Assembly: GCA_026197095.1 (NCBI GenBank)
Contig: JAPHTF010000045.1
Span: 1-54,122 of the forward strand
Reading direction: 5' to 3'
Length of the DNA: 54,122 nucleotides
Origin: Gammaproteobacteria bacterium
GTDB lineage: Bacteria > Pseudomonadota > Gammaproteobacteria > UBA6429 > Thiohalophilaceae
A program made the translations under genes and the position numbers. Under the pieces are notes generated by a model. It saw only the letters and a program-made list of their open reading frames with translations. It made no database searches and had not been told where the DNA came from. Of the stretch, positions 34,693-44,005 are shown in pieces; position 1 is the stretch's first letter, and each line of letters starts with the position of its first letter.

Positions 34693-34850
34693 ACTTATTC
34701 ACTCCTCAAACAATATCTTTAATTACAGTTCCTTCTGTGTCCGGTGAGAATCTAATAAATTCCACTCATGTGACACGCTCAACCTATGTATCGACTCAAT
34801 ATAAGGAAACTTTAAAAATAATATTGAGTGGCAGAAGGTTATTTAAAGAC

Positions 34851-36074
34851 CTAATCCTTAGGCGCATCCAGCCCAAATGCTGAATGTAGAGCGCGTACGC
34901 CCAGTTCCAAATATTTTTCATCAACCACAACAGAAATCTTGATTTCTGAGGTTGAAATCATGCGAATATTGATCCTTTCGTCAGCTAAAGCTTTAAACAT
35001 CTGACTTGCTATACCTGCATGTGAGCGCATACCCACACCCACGAGGGAAATTTTTACAATCGCGTTATCACCAATTACTTCACGTGCGCCTAACTCTTTT
35101 GACGTTTTATTTAAGATCTCTAGCGCTTTGCCATAGTCATTGCGGTGTACCGTGAAGGTGAAGTCGGTCGTTCCATCACCACCGACATTCTGAATAATCA
35201 TGTCAACTTCGATATTGGCATCACCAATTGAGCCCAGAATGTTGTATGCCACACCGGGCTGATCAGGCACACCTAAGATAGTGAGCTTGGCTTCATCACG
35301 ATTAAAGGCGATTCCTGAAATGGCTGCCTGTTCCATATTTTCTTCCTCATAGGTAATCAGTGTACCTGGCCCATCTACAAACGAAGAGAGCACGCGTAAT
35401 TTCACATTGTATTTACCTGCAAACTCCACTGAACGAATTTGCAGCACTTTTGAGCCCAGGCTGGCCATTTCCAGCATTTCTTCAAAAGTAATTTTGTCTA
35501 AACGACGTGCATCCGGCACCACTCTAGGGTCAGTGGTATAAACACCATCCACATCGGTATAAATCTGACATTCATCCGCTTTTAACGCTGCGGCCAGTGC
35601 AACCGCTGTGGTATCTGAACCACCACGACCTAATGTTGTGATATTTCCATGCTCATCTTTGCCCTGGAAGCCTGCCACAATAACCACTCGCCCTTCATTC
35701 AAGTCTGCACGGATTTTTGCTTCATCAATATCCAGGATACGTGCTTTGGTGTGAGCACTATCCGTTAAGATATGCACTTGTGAACCCGTATATGAACGCG
35801 CATCATAACCACGCTCTTTTAGCGCCATTGCGAGCAAAGCAATGGTGACTTGCTCACCTGTCGAAACTAAAACATCATATTCACGTGGATCAGGTTTAGC
35901 TGAAATTTGATTAGCCATTGCAACCAGACGATTGGTCTCACCACTCATTGCAGATACAGCAACCACCACATCATGCCCAGCTTTTTTAGCTGCGATCAGA
36001 CGTTCAGCAACATTTTCGATTTTCTCAACCGAGCCGACTGAAGTACCACCATATTTTTGAACAATTAAAGCCAT
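34851..36074 (-). CDS. lysC: Aspartate kinase
   Basis: 407 residues, normal for the single-function class. It phosphorylates aspartate in the first step of the lysine, threonine and methionine pathway. The kinase N-terminus MALIVQKYGGTSVGSVEKIE carries the KYGGTS motif; other catalytic parts are VVAVSAMSGETNRLVAMA, LGRGGSDTTAVALAAALKAD and YTDVDGVYTTDPRVVPDARR. Two C-terminal ACT domains follow (ISGIAFNRDEAKLTILGVPD; VKISLVGVGMRSHAGIASQM), which normally bind lysine and threonine as feedback inhibitors. It lies between alaS and csrA on the same strand. Confidence 0.97.
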   Translation of the reverse strand: MALIVQKYGGTSVGSVEKIENVAERLIAAKKAGHDVVVAVSAMSGETNRLVAMANQISAKPDPREYDVLVSTGEQVTIALLAMALKERGYDARSYTGSQVHILTDSAHTKARILDIDEAKIRADLNEGRVVIVAGFQGKDEHGNITTLGRGGSDTTAVALAAALKADECQIYTDVDGVYTTDPRVVPDARRLDKITFEEMLEMASLGSKVLQIRSVEFAGKYNVKLRVLSSFVDGPGTLITYEEENMEQAAISGIAFNRDEAKLTILGVPDQPGVAYNILGSIGDANIEVDMIIQNVGGDGTTDFTFTVHRNDYGKALEILNKTSKELGAREVIGDNAIVKISLVGVGMRSHAGIASQMFKALADERINIRMISTSEIKISVVVDEKYLELGVRALHSAFGLDAPKD

Positions 36075-36303
36075 AGTTTACCCACGTAAAAAGGACGCAA
36101 ATTAAACACTAATTCGTCACAAAATTAAAGAGAAAGGCTTGAAAAAGCGAGACTATTCAGGGCATCGTGCAAAAGGCACGTCCAGAAAAGTGCTTTATTT
36201 TAGTAATAAATAGCTAAATGAAAATCATTAGTATTTAAGTAAAGATTTTTTTGTTTGCGAAAGGTTATCTAAACAGAAAAAATACCTAAACAAATTAATA
36301 AAC

Positions 36304-38943
36304 TTAAGCTGTTTGTCCTTTCACCCAATCCGCAACACCCTTTAAAGCTGCAGGTAAGTTTTCGGGCTGATCACCACCCGCTTGAGCCATATCTGGTCGA
36401 CCACCGCCTTTACCACCAATTTGGATAGCAACAGAGTTAACCAGATCACCCGCCTTAATTTTACTGATCGCATCTTTACTGACACCTGCCACCAAACTCA
36501 CTTTCTCACCATTAACAGCCGCAAGTACAATCGCAGAGGTACCCAGTTTATTTTTCAGTTGGTCCAATGTGTCACGTAAGGTTTTAACATCTGCACCGTC
36601 AAGGTTAGCGGCTAAAACTTTAATACCATTTACATCAACCGCTTGTGAGGATAAATCAGAACCCTGACTGCTGGCTAACTTGCCTTTAAGTTGTTCTAAC
36701 TCTTTTTCTAATAAACGGGTTTTATCCATCAACTGGCTGACGCGATGAGATACATCATCACGTTTGCCTTTTAGCATTGCAGCAATATCCGCTAACTGTT
36801 TCTCACCTTGATCCATCCATTCTAAAGCATACTCAGCAGTCACCGCTTCAATACGACGAATACCAGCAGCAACGCCACCTTCACTTGTAATCTTAAATAA
36901 ACCAATATCACCGGTATGCGTTACATGAGTACCACCACAAAGCTCAACAGAAAAATCACTCATACTCAAAACACGTACTTCATCACCATACTTCTCACCA
37001 AACAAAGCCATGGCACCACTGGCTTTCGCTTCATCAGGCGTCATTAACCTGGTATCAACAAGGTGGTTTAAACGAATCTGCTGATTAACCAGGTGTTCAA
37101 TTTCTTTTATCTGTACATCAGGTATTGCTTCTGAATGAGAAAAATCAAAACGTAAACGTTCAGCCTGAACTTGTGATCCTTTTTGTGTAACATGATCACC
37201 TAATACTTTTCGTAATGCTGCATGAAGTAAATGAGTCGCTGAATGATTGGCCATAATGGCTTTACGCCGCTCACTATTCACATGTGTCGTAACCGTGTCA
37301 CCCACTTTTAATGAACCTTGTAACACTTTACCGTAATGACCAAAAACAGCAGCACCTTGCTTTTGTGTATCGGCAACTTCAAATTGTGTTTTGCCGCAGC
37401 TTAATAAACCACTGTCTCCAATCTGACCACCTGACTCTGCATAAAAAGGGGTTTCTTCTAATACCAGCATGGCATTTTGATTTTGTTCGACTACATCAAC
37501 TTCTTTACCTTCAACATAAATCGCTGCAACTTTTGTTTGGCCTTCTAAATACTCATAACCTGTGAAGGTCGTTTCACCCTCAATGTCTAATGCTTCATCA
37601 TAGTGGCCGCCAAAGGTACTTGCCGCACGCGCACGTTCACGTTGCGCGTCCATTTCTTTTTCAAAGCCTGTCATGTCTAACGTTAAGTTACGTTCACGCG
37701 CTATATCATTCGTTAAATCGGCAGGAAAACCATAGGTATCATAAAGTTTAAAGACAACATCACCCGATATTTCGTTACCTTTCATTTCAGTAATAGCTTG
37801 CTCTAAAATTGCCATACCTTTTTCTAACGTTTCAGCAAAACGATCTTCTTCTTGATGTAACGCTTTCTCAACTTTAGCTTGGGCTTGCTTTAATTCAGGA
37901 TAAGCATCACCCATTTCTTTTACTAATGCGTTGACCAGCTTATAAAAGAACGCGTCTTTTTGCCCAAGATTATGACCATGACGAATAGCACGACGAATAA
38001 TACGACGTAATACATAACCACGACCTTCATTCGAAGGTAAGACGCCATCAACAATCAGGAAACTGCATGAACGAATATGATCAGCAATAACTTTTAAAGA
38101 ATTATTTCCTTTATCTTTAGTATTTGTTTCTTTTGCAGCCGCTGAAATGAGATTTTGGAATAAATCAATATCGTAGTTGCTGTGCCCACCCTGCATAATC
38201 GCGGCAAGACGTTCGAGTCCCATGCCCGTATCAACAGAAGGTTTGGGTAGTGGATTTAATTGCCCATCCTTATTGCGATCATATTGCATGAACACAAGAT
38301 TCCAGATTTCAATATAACGATCACCATCTTCTTCAGGTGTACCTGGAGGGCCACCGGCAATTTCTTCACCATGATCATAAAAAATTTCAGTACAAGGACC
38401 ACAGGGGCCTGTGTCCCCCATTGACCAGAAATTATCACTTTCATATTTTTTGCCGCCCTTCTTATCGCCAATGCGAGTAAAAGCATTTTTATCTATACCA
38501 ATTTCGTTTAACCATATATCAGCCGCTTCATCATCACTTTCATAAACCGTGACCCAAAGTTTTTCTTTAGGCAGCTGTAAGGTTTCAGTTAAAAACGTCC
38601 ATGCATAATTAATTGCATCACGTTTAAAGTAATCACCGAAACTAAAGTTACCCAACATTTCAAAAAAAGTATGGTGACGTGCGGTATAGCCGACATTTTC
38701 TAAATCGTTATGCTTACCACCGGCACGAACACAACGTTGTGAAGAGGTTGCGCGTACATAATTACGGTTATCCTGACCAAGGAAAACATCTTTAAACTGA
38801 ACCATGCCTGCATTGGTAAACAACAAAGTGGGATCGTTACCGGGAACTAATGAGCTTGAAGGGACAATCTCATGATCATGTTCTTTAAAAAAATCAAGGA
38901 AGGCTTGACGTAATTGGGCGCTGGTTTTGATACTGGTTTTCAT
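36304..38943 (-). CDS. alaS: Alanyl-tRNA synthetase
   Basis: 879 residues, full length. Aminoacylation domain at the start: [56 protein letters not shown] and [19 protein letters not shown]. The editing domain carries the zinc site [16 protein letters not shown] and [20 protein letters not shown]. The C-Ala domain ([15 protein letters not shown]) closes the protein. It lies downstream of recX with a 56-base gap, keeping the usual recA-recX-alaS order. Confidence 0.98.
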   Translation of the reverse strand: MKTSIKTSAQLRQAFLDFFKEHDHEIVPSSSLVPGNDPTLLFTNAGMVQFKDVFLGQDNRNYVRATSSQRCVRAGGKHNDLENVGYTARHHTFFEMLGNFSFGDYFKRDAINYAWTFLTETLQLPKEKLWVTVYESDDEAADIWLNEIGIDKNAFTRIGDKKGGKKYESDNFWSMGDTGPCGPCTEIFYDHGEEIAGGPPGTPEEDGDRYIEIWNLVFMQYDRNKDGQLNPLPKPSVDTGMGLERLAAIMQGGHSNYDIDLFQNLISAAAKETNTKDKGNNSLKVIADHIRSCSFLIVDGVLPSNEGRGYVLRRIIRRAIRHGHNLGQKDAFFYKLVNALVKEMGDAYPELKQAQAKVEKALHQEEDRFAETLEKGMAILEQAITEMKGNEISGDVVFKLYDTYGFPADLTNDIARERNLTLDMTGFEKEMDAQRERARAASTFGGHYDEALDIEGETTFTGYEYLEGQTKVAAIYVEGKEVDVVEQNQNAMLVLEETPFYAESGGQIGDSGLLSCGKTQFEVADTQKQGAAVFGHYGKVLQGSLKVGDTVTTHVNSERRKAIMANHSATHLLHAALRKVLGDHVTQKGSQVQAERLRFDFSHSEAIPDVQIKEIEHLVNQQIRLNHLVDTRLMTPDEAKASGAMALFGEKYGDEVRVLSMSDFSVELCGGTHVTHTGDIGLFKITSEGGVAAGIRRIEAVTAEYALEWMDQGEKQLADIAAMLKGKRDDVSHRVSQLMDKTRLLEKELEQLKGKLASSQGSDLSSQAVDVNGIKVLAANLDGADVKTLRDTLDQLKNKLGTSAIVLAAVNGEKVSLVAGVSKDAISKIKAGDLVNSVAIQIGGKGGGRPDMAQAGGDQPENLPAALKGVADWVKGQTA

Positions 38944-38999
38944 TAGTTATTCTTACTTCTTTGTCTGGTTACATCGGGACTCTAATAGTCAACTAGATT

Positions 39000-39458
39000 T
39001 TATAGTTCATCGTTATCTTCACGCATTGCATAGCGTGTTTGTTCACTTGAGAATCCACGAGATTGTAAAAATCGAGTTTGTCGTGCTCTTTCTTTTAAAT
39101 CAGAAGGTTCTTTTGAACCATACTTCTTTGCCCGGACTGCTAAGGCCGCTTCTTGCCATATCACATCGCGCTCATTTAAAAACGCCCCGATCATAGCATC
39201 ACTTATGCCCTTTTGGCGCAATTCTGCACGAATTTTTAAGGGTCCGGAACCCCGATTAATCCGTTGATTAATAAAAGCTTCTGTAAAACGGCTGTCACTT
39301 AATAAATCTTGATCGGCTAAACGTTCCAATGCTGCTGAAACATCATCAGATTCATAACCTTTTGCCAGTAATTTTTGAAATAATTCATGGGTCGCGTGTT
39401 CTCGGCGGGATAAATAATCCATCGCGGCTTCACGGATTGAGCGGGGTTTCTTTGCCAT
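39000..39458 (-). CDS. recX: RecX, regulator of RecA
   Basis: 152 residues made of three tandem three-helix repeats, the RecX fold: AAMDYLSRREHATHELFQKL, LERLADQDLLSDSRFTEAFI and RAELRQKGISDAMIGAFLNE. It binds RecA filaments and limits their growth. The LSRREH and LLSDSRF motifs are typical. The gene starts 142 bases after recA on the same strand; that gap is occupied by REP-like palindromes which may reduce read-through from recA. Confidence 0.95.
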   Translation of the reverse strand: MAKKPRSIREAAMDYLSRREHATHELFQKLLAKGYESDDVSAALERLADQDLLSDSRFTEAFINQRINRGSGPLKIRAELRQKGISDAMIGAFLNERDVIWQEAALAVRAKKYGSKEPSDLKERARQTRFLQSRGFSSEQTRYAMREDNDEL

Positions 39459-39486
39459 ATTTATGACTGTATTTTTTTCTAATGCA

Positions 39487-39583
39487 GATCGGCTCTTTAG
39501 GCCGACATTAATAATGTTAAGTGTGGCTGTCGGCCTGATACCCTCACATATAACTTACATATGAGGGGCACTATGAGGCCGAC
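39487..39583. repeat. REP-like palindrome cluster between recA and recX
   Basis: Two elements share the GTCGGCCT core of 3826-3851. At 39487-39506 is a short imperfect hairpin GATCGGCTCTTTAGGCCGAC. At 39529-39536 and 39576-39583, GTCGGCCT and AGGCCGAC enclose a second inverted pair (CCCTCA/TGAGGG), giving a nested hairpin. Such clusters are common as dispersed REP elements and can stabilise or end messages. Confidence 0.65.
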
Positions 39584-39600
39584 TTACACAAGTTACCCTA

Positions 39601-40707
39601 TTACGCTTCAACAAGCTCTTCTTCTACATCTTTTTCAGCCTTAGTAGCCTTCTCTTTAACAGCTTTCTCTTTTGCTTTCTCTTCAGCTATTTCTTCTTCA
39701 GGCATATTCGTTGGTAACATAATGGCACGTACTCTTGCTTCAATCTCCTGTGCCATCTCAGGATGTTCTTTAAGGTAATTACGCACATTATCTTTACCCT
39801 GGCCAATACGATCACCATTGTAGCTGTACCAGGCACCGGCTTTATCAACGATGTCATGTTGTACACCCAGGTCAATGATTTCACCTTCACGTGAAATACC
39901 TTCACCATAAAGGAGATCAAACTGAACTTGTTTAAATGGAGGAGCGACCTTATTTTTCACCACCTTAACCCGGGTTTCATTGCCTAAAATTTCGTCACCT
40001 TTTTTGATGGCACCGATACGACGAATATCTAAACGGACTGACGCATAAAACTTCAACGCATTACCGCCTGTTGTTGTTTCAGGGCTACCAAACATGACAC
40101 CAATTTTCATACGAATCTGGTTAATAAAAATAACCAGTGTATTTGAGCGTTTGATATTTGCGGTTAATTTACGTAAAGCCTGTGACATTAAGCGTGCCTG
40201 AAGCCCCATATGAGAATCACCCATATCGCCTTCAATTTCTGCTTTTGGCGTTAAGGCCGCAACTGAATCGATAACAATGACATCAACGGCTGCCGAGCGA
40301 ACTAACATGTCAGTAATTTCTAATGCTTGTTCACCAGTATCAGGTTGCGATACCAGTAATTCATCTACATCCACACCCAATTTCGCAGCATAAGAAGGGT
40401 CAAGTGCATGCTCGGCATCGACAAAGGCTGCCGTGCCGCCTAATTTTTGCATTTCAGCTACAACATGTAATGTCAGTGTTGTTTTACCTGACGATTCAGG
40501 GCCATAAATTTCAACAACACGGCCACGTGGTAAGCCCCCTATTCCCAATGCAATATCCAAACCCAGTGAACCTGTTGAAACAGCATCAATATCACGAATC
40601 ACACTGCCATCGCCCATTTTCATTACTGAGCCTTTACCAAATTGCTTTTCGATTTGCCCCAGTGCTGCTGCCAATGCTTTTTTCTTGTCGTCGCTCATAT
40701 TCGCCAT
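39601..40707 (-). CDS. recA: Recombinase RecA
   Basis: 368 residues. It polymerises on single-stranded DNA for homologous pairing and triggers LexA cleavage. Motifs: [15 protein letters not shown], Walker [41 protein letters not shown] (Walker B), loop L1 [20 protein letters not shown], and loop L2 region [20 protein letters not shown]. The acidic, Lys-rich C-terminal tail ([20 protein letters not shown]) is longer than in E. coli. GGAGAAC lies seven bases before the ATG. No CTGT-N8-ACAG LexA box is visible upstream. Confidence 0.99.
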   Translation of the reverse strand: MANMSDDKKKALAAALGQIEKQFGKGSVMKMGDGSVIRDIDAVSTGSLGLDIALGIGGLPRGRVVEIYGPESSGKTTLTLHVVAEMQKLGGTAAFVDAEHALDPSYAAKLGVDVDELLVSQPDTGEQALEITDMLVRSAAVDVIVIDSVAALTPKAEIEGDMGDSHMGLQARLMSQALRKLTANIKRSNTLVIFINQIRMKIGVMFGSPETTTGGNALKFYASVRLDIRRIGAIKKGDEILGNETRVKVVKNKVAPPFKQVQFDLLYGEGISREGEIIDLGVQHDIVDKAGAWYSYNGDRIGQGKDNVRNYLKEHPEMAQEIEARVRAIMLPTNMPEEEIAEEKAKEKAVKEKATKAEKDVEEELVEA

Positions 40708-40904
40708 TATTGTTCTCCTGATTAGCCTAATTTAATACAGCCCAATTTTCGCTGTCTGTTCTTTTAATTGATTGCGAGACCCTTTTTAGCATTCATAAGA
40801 ACCAGTAAGTACCGGGTTGTCGCGCTTTGTTCTACATCATGGGGTGTACTTTAGGTTATACTTTTCAAGGTGTCAATACTTTTTACCACCTAAATATAAA
40901 TTAC

Positions 40905-40922
40905 CATATAATAAATTATATG
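40905..40922. promoter_or_regulatory. Perfect 18-bp palindrome in the WYL regulator promoter
   Basis: CATATAATAAATTATATG is a perfect inverted repeat (8-base arms, AA centre). A TATAAT at 40943-40948 is a good -10; with 17-base spacing its -35 would fall at 40920-40925, overlapping the palindrome's right end. This is where a repressor would sit. WYL regulators of the BrxR/CapW type bind inverted repeats in their own promoters, so autoregulation is likely. The rest of the 40708-40999 gap shows no gene. Confidence 0.55.
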
Positions 40923-40999
40923 AGATCATCTTTTATAGTATGTATAATATTAGGGTCTTTAAATTGAGCATAATTTTTTAGTGATCAGGGAGTAATCAG

Positions 41000-41887
41000 T
41001 TGGCAGTCGATCAATCAGTAAACGGCATCAAACGCGCGACCCAGCAGCGTTTGCAATATATTGAACTCATGGCGTATTACACTGGCGTGGTAACGCGCAG
41101 TGATGTAGCAAAGGCTTTTGGCATTTCAGACGCCGCTGCCACTAAAGATCTCAAGTTCTATGGCCAAATCGCTCCCGACAATCTTATCTATAAGCACAAT
41201 GTCTTTGGCTTTGTTCCCAGCAACCGGTTTGAAGAAATCTTTACTGATCTCGAGCCACAACAGGTGTTGCCCATGATTGCGGCTAACCTGCCTTTCATCG
41301 GTGAAACTGTCGAGCAAAATTTGTTGTATGGTGTACAGACAGAACAACTTCCCTTACCCCAACGTTTGCCAGGCAAAAATGTGGTTGCTCAGGTCATTCG
41401 GGCGATTAAACAAAAAACCAAACTGAGTCTGGTCTACAGCTCATTGTCTGATCGTGACAGTAGTAAAGACCGTATTATTGAACCTCATGCATTAGTGAAC
41501 ACGGGCTTACGCTGGCATGTTCGCGCCTATAGTGAAGACACCTATGATTTTCGTGATTTTGTTTTGTCACGCGTACAAGACGCACAACAACTCAGTGACA
41601 AGGCTGAATCAAATCCGGAATACGATGATGACTGGATGGAAGCCATTAACTTGCGGCTCACCCCTCACCCCAGGTTGAGTAAAGAAAAACGTCAAATTTT
41701 AATGACAGACTATGCTGCTGAAAATGATGTAATTGAACTTACCGTACGACGCGCATTACTGGCTTATGTGTTACAACGCCTTTCCGTTGATACCACGGCG
41801 GACTCCTCGCTTAACCCTAATGCATATCAACTCATCGTTATGAACCGGGATGAAATAGAACCTTTTGCTGGATGGGCGTTTTTATAA
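41000..41887 (+). CDS. WYL-domain transcriptional regulator, BrxR/CapW-like
   Basis: 295 residues from a TTG with GGGAG upstream. Residues 10-90 are a winged helix (RLQYIELMAYYTGVVTRSDV, then AKAFGISDAAATKDLKFYGQ). Residues about 130-200 are a WYL domain (KLSLVYSSLSDRDSSKDRII, then EPHALVNTGLRWHVRAYSED and RDFVLSRV). The C-terminal region is the WCX type. This wHTH-WYL-WCX order matches the BrxR/CapW repressors that control BREX and CBASS defence loci, but no defence genes lie next to it: it is divergent from recA and convergent with thpR (6-base overlap). WYL proteins sense nucleic acids or nucleotides, so a DNA-damage role is plausible. A palindrome at 40905-40922 is its likely operator. 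Confidence 0.88.
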   Translation: MAVDQSVNGIKRATQQRLQYIELMAYYTGVVTRSDVAKAFGISDAAATKDLKFYGQIAPDNLIYKHNVFGFVPSNRFEEIFTDLEPQQVLPMIAANLPFIGETVEQNLLYGVQTEQLPLPQRLPGKNVVAQVIRAIKQKTKLSLVYSSLSDRDSSKDRIIEPHALVNTGLRWHVRAYSEDTYDFRDFVLSRVQDAQQLSDKAESNPEYDDDWMEAINLRLTPHPRLSKEKRQILMTDYAAENDVIELTVRRALLAYVLQRLSVDTTADSSLNPNAYQLIVMNRDEIEPFAGWAFL

Positions 41888-42406
41888 AAAATCCCAACTT
41901 TTTAAAACCTGGTAATGTGCACCTTGCGCTGAAGTGATTGATTCCACCAGGCAAAGCTTATCGACTAACCAAGGTATTGGTTGAATCTCGTTCACTGAAG
42001 GCATCTGTTTAGCTTTCCTGACTAATGTGACATGGGGCTGGTAATCACGTAATTCAGGTTTATAACCACAAGGAATAATACTCTGCTGAACATCATACGC
42101 GAGTTGTTTAAGTGCATCAGGAATTGAAGAAGGTGCTAGCCAGGCGACGGCCGGTTTTTTCCAGAATCCACACACTGATAAAGACAATTCAAAAGTCTGC
42201 GCTTTTATTTTTTCAGTATGTTGTTCTAAACACTTCAGAGTATCAACATCGGCTGCACCAAAGTAAGCCAGGGTAATATGCCAGTTGTTCTTATCAACAA
42301 CGCGTCCCTGACATGCTGAATAATATTTAATAGCATGTTGATTTATTTTTCTTACCACCTGTTCGTCAGGCCATAGAGCAAAAAAGAGACGTTTTGATTG
42401 TTTCAA
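41882..42406 (-). CDS. thpR: RNA 2',3'-cyclic phosphodiesterase
   Basis: 174 residues of the 2H phosphoesterase superfamily (2'-5' RNA ligase / ThpR). The two catalytic H-x-T motifs are NWHITLAYFG (about residues 42-51) and YQPHVTLVRKAKQ (about 124-136). The N-terminus KRLFFALWPDEQVVRKINQH is typical. It hydrolyses 2',3'-cyclic phosphate at RNA ends and can join tRNA halves in vitro. The gene starts 11 bases after pncC stops, so the two form an operon. Confidence 0.92.
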   Translation of the reverse strand: MKQSKRLFFALWPDEQVVRKINQHAIKYYSACQGRVVDKNNWHITLAYFGAADVDTLKCLEQHTEKIKAQTFELSLSVCGFWKKPAVAWLAPSSIPDALKQLAYDVQQSIIPCGYKPELRDYQPHVTLVRKAKQMPSVNEIQPIPWLVDKLCLVESITSAQGAHYQVLKSWDFL

Positions 42407-42417
42407 TATTTATGAAT

Positions 42418-42921
42418 TCACTTTGAGATTAAATTCAGTAATTCAGATAGCGCATACACAACGGCTTGTTGACGTATGGCATCGCGATCACCATTAAAAT
42501 TTTTCTGCTCTGACGCGATAACTTGCTCATCTATTTCTGTTTTATGTGCCCAGGCAAACCAGACTAAGCCAACCGGTTTATCGGCTGAACCACCACCCGG
42601 TCCGGCTATACCACTAATTGATACACTAAAGTCTGCATGACTATTTTGTAATGCACCCAGTGCCATTTCCTCTACTGTTTCCTGACTAACGGCTCCATAA
42701 GTTTTCAATGTTGACTCAGCGACGCCTAACATTTCATGTTTAGATCTGTTTGAATAAGTGACAAAACCCCGTTCAAACCAAACTGAACTACCCGCCAGAT
42801 CCGTTAAAACTTTTGCTACCCATCCACCAGTACATGATTCCGCAACTGTAAGTTGTTGTTTAGTTTGAGTGAACAACTCCGCCAGTTGTTCTACTACTGT
42901 GGTAAGGCTTTTAGTATGCAT
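42418..42921 (-). CDS. pncC: Nicotinamide-nucleotide amidohydrolase (CinA C-terminal type)
   Basis: 167 residues equal to the stand-alone CinA C-terminal domain. It deamidates nicotinamide mononucleotide to recycle the pyridine ring. Signature parts: TVAESCTGGWVAKVLTDLAG, ERGFVTYSNRSKHEMLGV, VSQETVEEMALGAL and FSVSISGIAGPGGGSADKPV. In many gammaproteobacteria this gene directly precedes recA; here thpR and the WYL regulator lie between them. Confidence 0.94.
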   Translation of the reverse strand: MHTKSLTTVVEQLAELFTQTKQQLTVAESCTGGWVAKVLTDLAGSSVWFERGFVTYSNRSKHEMLGVAESTLKTYGAVSQETVEEMALGALQNSHADFSVSISGIAGPGGGSADKPVGLVWFAWAHKTEIDEQVIASEQKNFNGDRDAIRQQAVVYALSELLNLISK

Positions 42922-43023
42922 TTTTTCTTCAATATTTTAGATTAAGTGGAATTTTGTTTGTTTATGCTCTAAAAGATAATCAGGTAACGAAAAATAATAC
43001 ATTATTTAACAGCGGAGTCTGAT

Positions 43024-43509
43024 ATGGATGTTCGAATTACCCTTCTGTCAAATTCAGGCCCGCTATCTCAATCCAGTTCAAATACAAGTAGTTCTAAAAA
43101 TAATAACCGCTTTATAACGCTTAATACTTCTAATCAAGAAATATCCAGACCAGAAACATACAGGCAAAACTCATTACAGCAAGATAGAACACACCTTAAT
43201 AAATCACAAAATCTCATACCAGCAAAAAGCATTTCGTCAGACAACAATAATAGCCTGCTTCTGTTCGCTAATAAGCAGACTAATAAACCTTTGTATTCAA
43301 TGAAGACAACCTCAAAGGTGATGCAACCGACCTATGATGTTTATACGCCCAAAGGTTTTAATACATCCAGCAGATTTAATACATCTAGCAGTTTTACTAC
43401 ATCAGGTGCGACTAATAAAAAGAATATTTTGCTATACCAGCAAGTAGAAAGGGAGAAATTATTTTCAAATAGAGCCGAGTTAGTAAACCGCTTTAATTAT
43501 AAAGTTTAA
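43024..43509 (+). CDS. Ser/Asn-rich hypothetical protein
   Basis: 161 residues with a good CGGAG eight bases before the ATG. There is no signal peptide or membrane segment. It is mostly low complexity: Ser and Asn rich (SQSSSNTSSSKNNNRF) with a short repeat [17 protein letters not shown] near residues 117-133. The last 30 residues (LLYQQVEREKLFSNRAELVN, then RFNYKV) look like a conserved helical tail. No family is recognised. The good ribosome binding site and an end four bases from the convergent PilZ gene support a real gene, but function is unknown and the N-terminal 110 residues are probably disordered. Confidence 0.6.
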   Translation: MDVRITLLSNSGPLSQSSSNTSSSKNNNRFITLNTSNQEISRPETYRQNSLQQDRTHLNKSQNLIPAKSISSDNNNSLLLFANKQTNKPLYSMKTTSKVMQPTYDVYTPKGFNTSSRFNTSSSFTTSGATNKKNILLYQQVEREKLFSNRAELVNRFNYKV

Positions 43510-43512
43510 ACA

Positions 43513-43836
43513 CTATTCTTCATCATCATAAATTTCCTTGATAACCGCACCAATTTCATAGCCATCAGCATGACGCTGCTTAATTACCCGTACGACTTTT
43601 ACATTTGCATGTAAAGAGGGCGTCAAAATATTTTTTGGTTTTATATTTATTTCTAAAAGACTATTTTTATCTAATTCCACTTCACTAATGAACATCATGC
43701 CGCGTCCACTTAAATTAGCCACTTGCCCTGTCATCTCTTCTGCTGCTGGATCATCCGAATCCAATTTTTTAAAGGTAATATCACAGTCGATATCAATACG
43801 AATGAAATCACGCTTTTCATCATATTCCCGCGTCAT
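43513..43836 (-). CDS. PilZ-domain protein
   Basis: 107 residues from the ATG at 43836, which has GGAG six bases upstream; an upstream in-frame ATG at 43887 lacks one. A single PilZ domain is seen: EKRDFIRIDIDCDITFKKL near the start holds the RxxxR-like cyclic-di-GMP site only in reduced form (R-D-F-I-R), and VANLSGRGMMFISEVEL is the second motif (D/NxSxxG). It probably binds cyclic-di-GMP and acts as a small adaptor. It lies convergent with the Ser/Asn-rich gene and divergent from mutS. Confidence 0.82.
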   Translation of the reverse strand: MTREYDEKRDFIRIDIDCDITFKKLDSDDPAAEEMTGQVANLSGRGMMFISEVELDKNSLLEINIKPKNILTPSLHANVKVVRVIKQRHADGYEIGAVIKEIYDDEE

Positions 43837-44005
43837 CAACTTCTCCCAAAAATTAAATAACTCCCTTAACTTTATGGGATGATTCACTTTCCTGCAAGTT
43901 TTACCTTTGCCTTTCGATATCCTTATTAGTATTGAAATGACTATGTCAGGGCACTTATAGTGCGGGTATATGATGCGACGGCATGAATGAGTATACTTAC
44001 CACAA

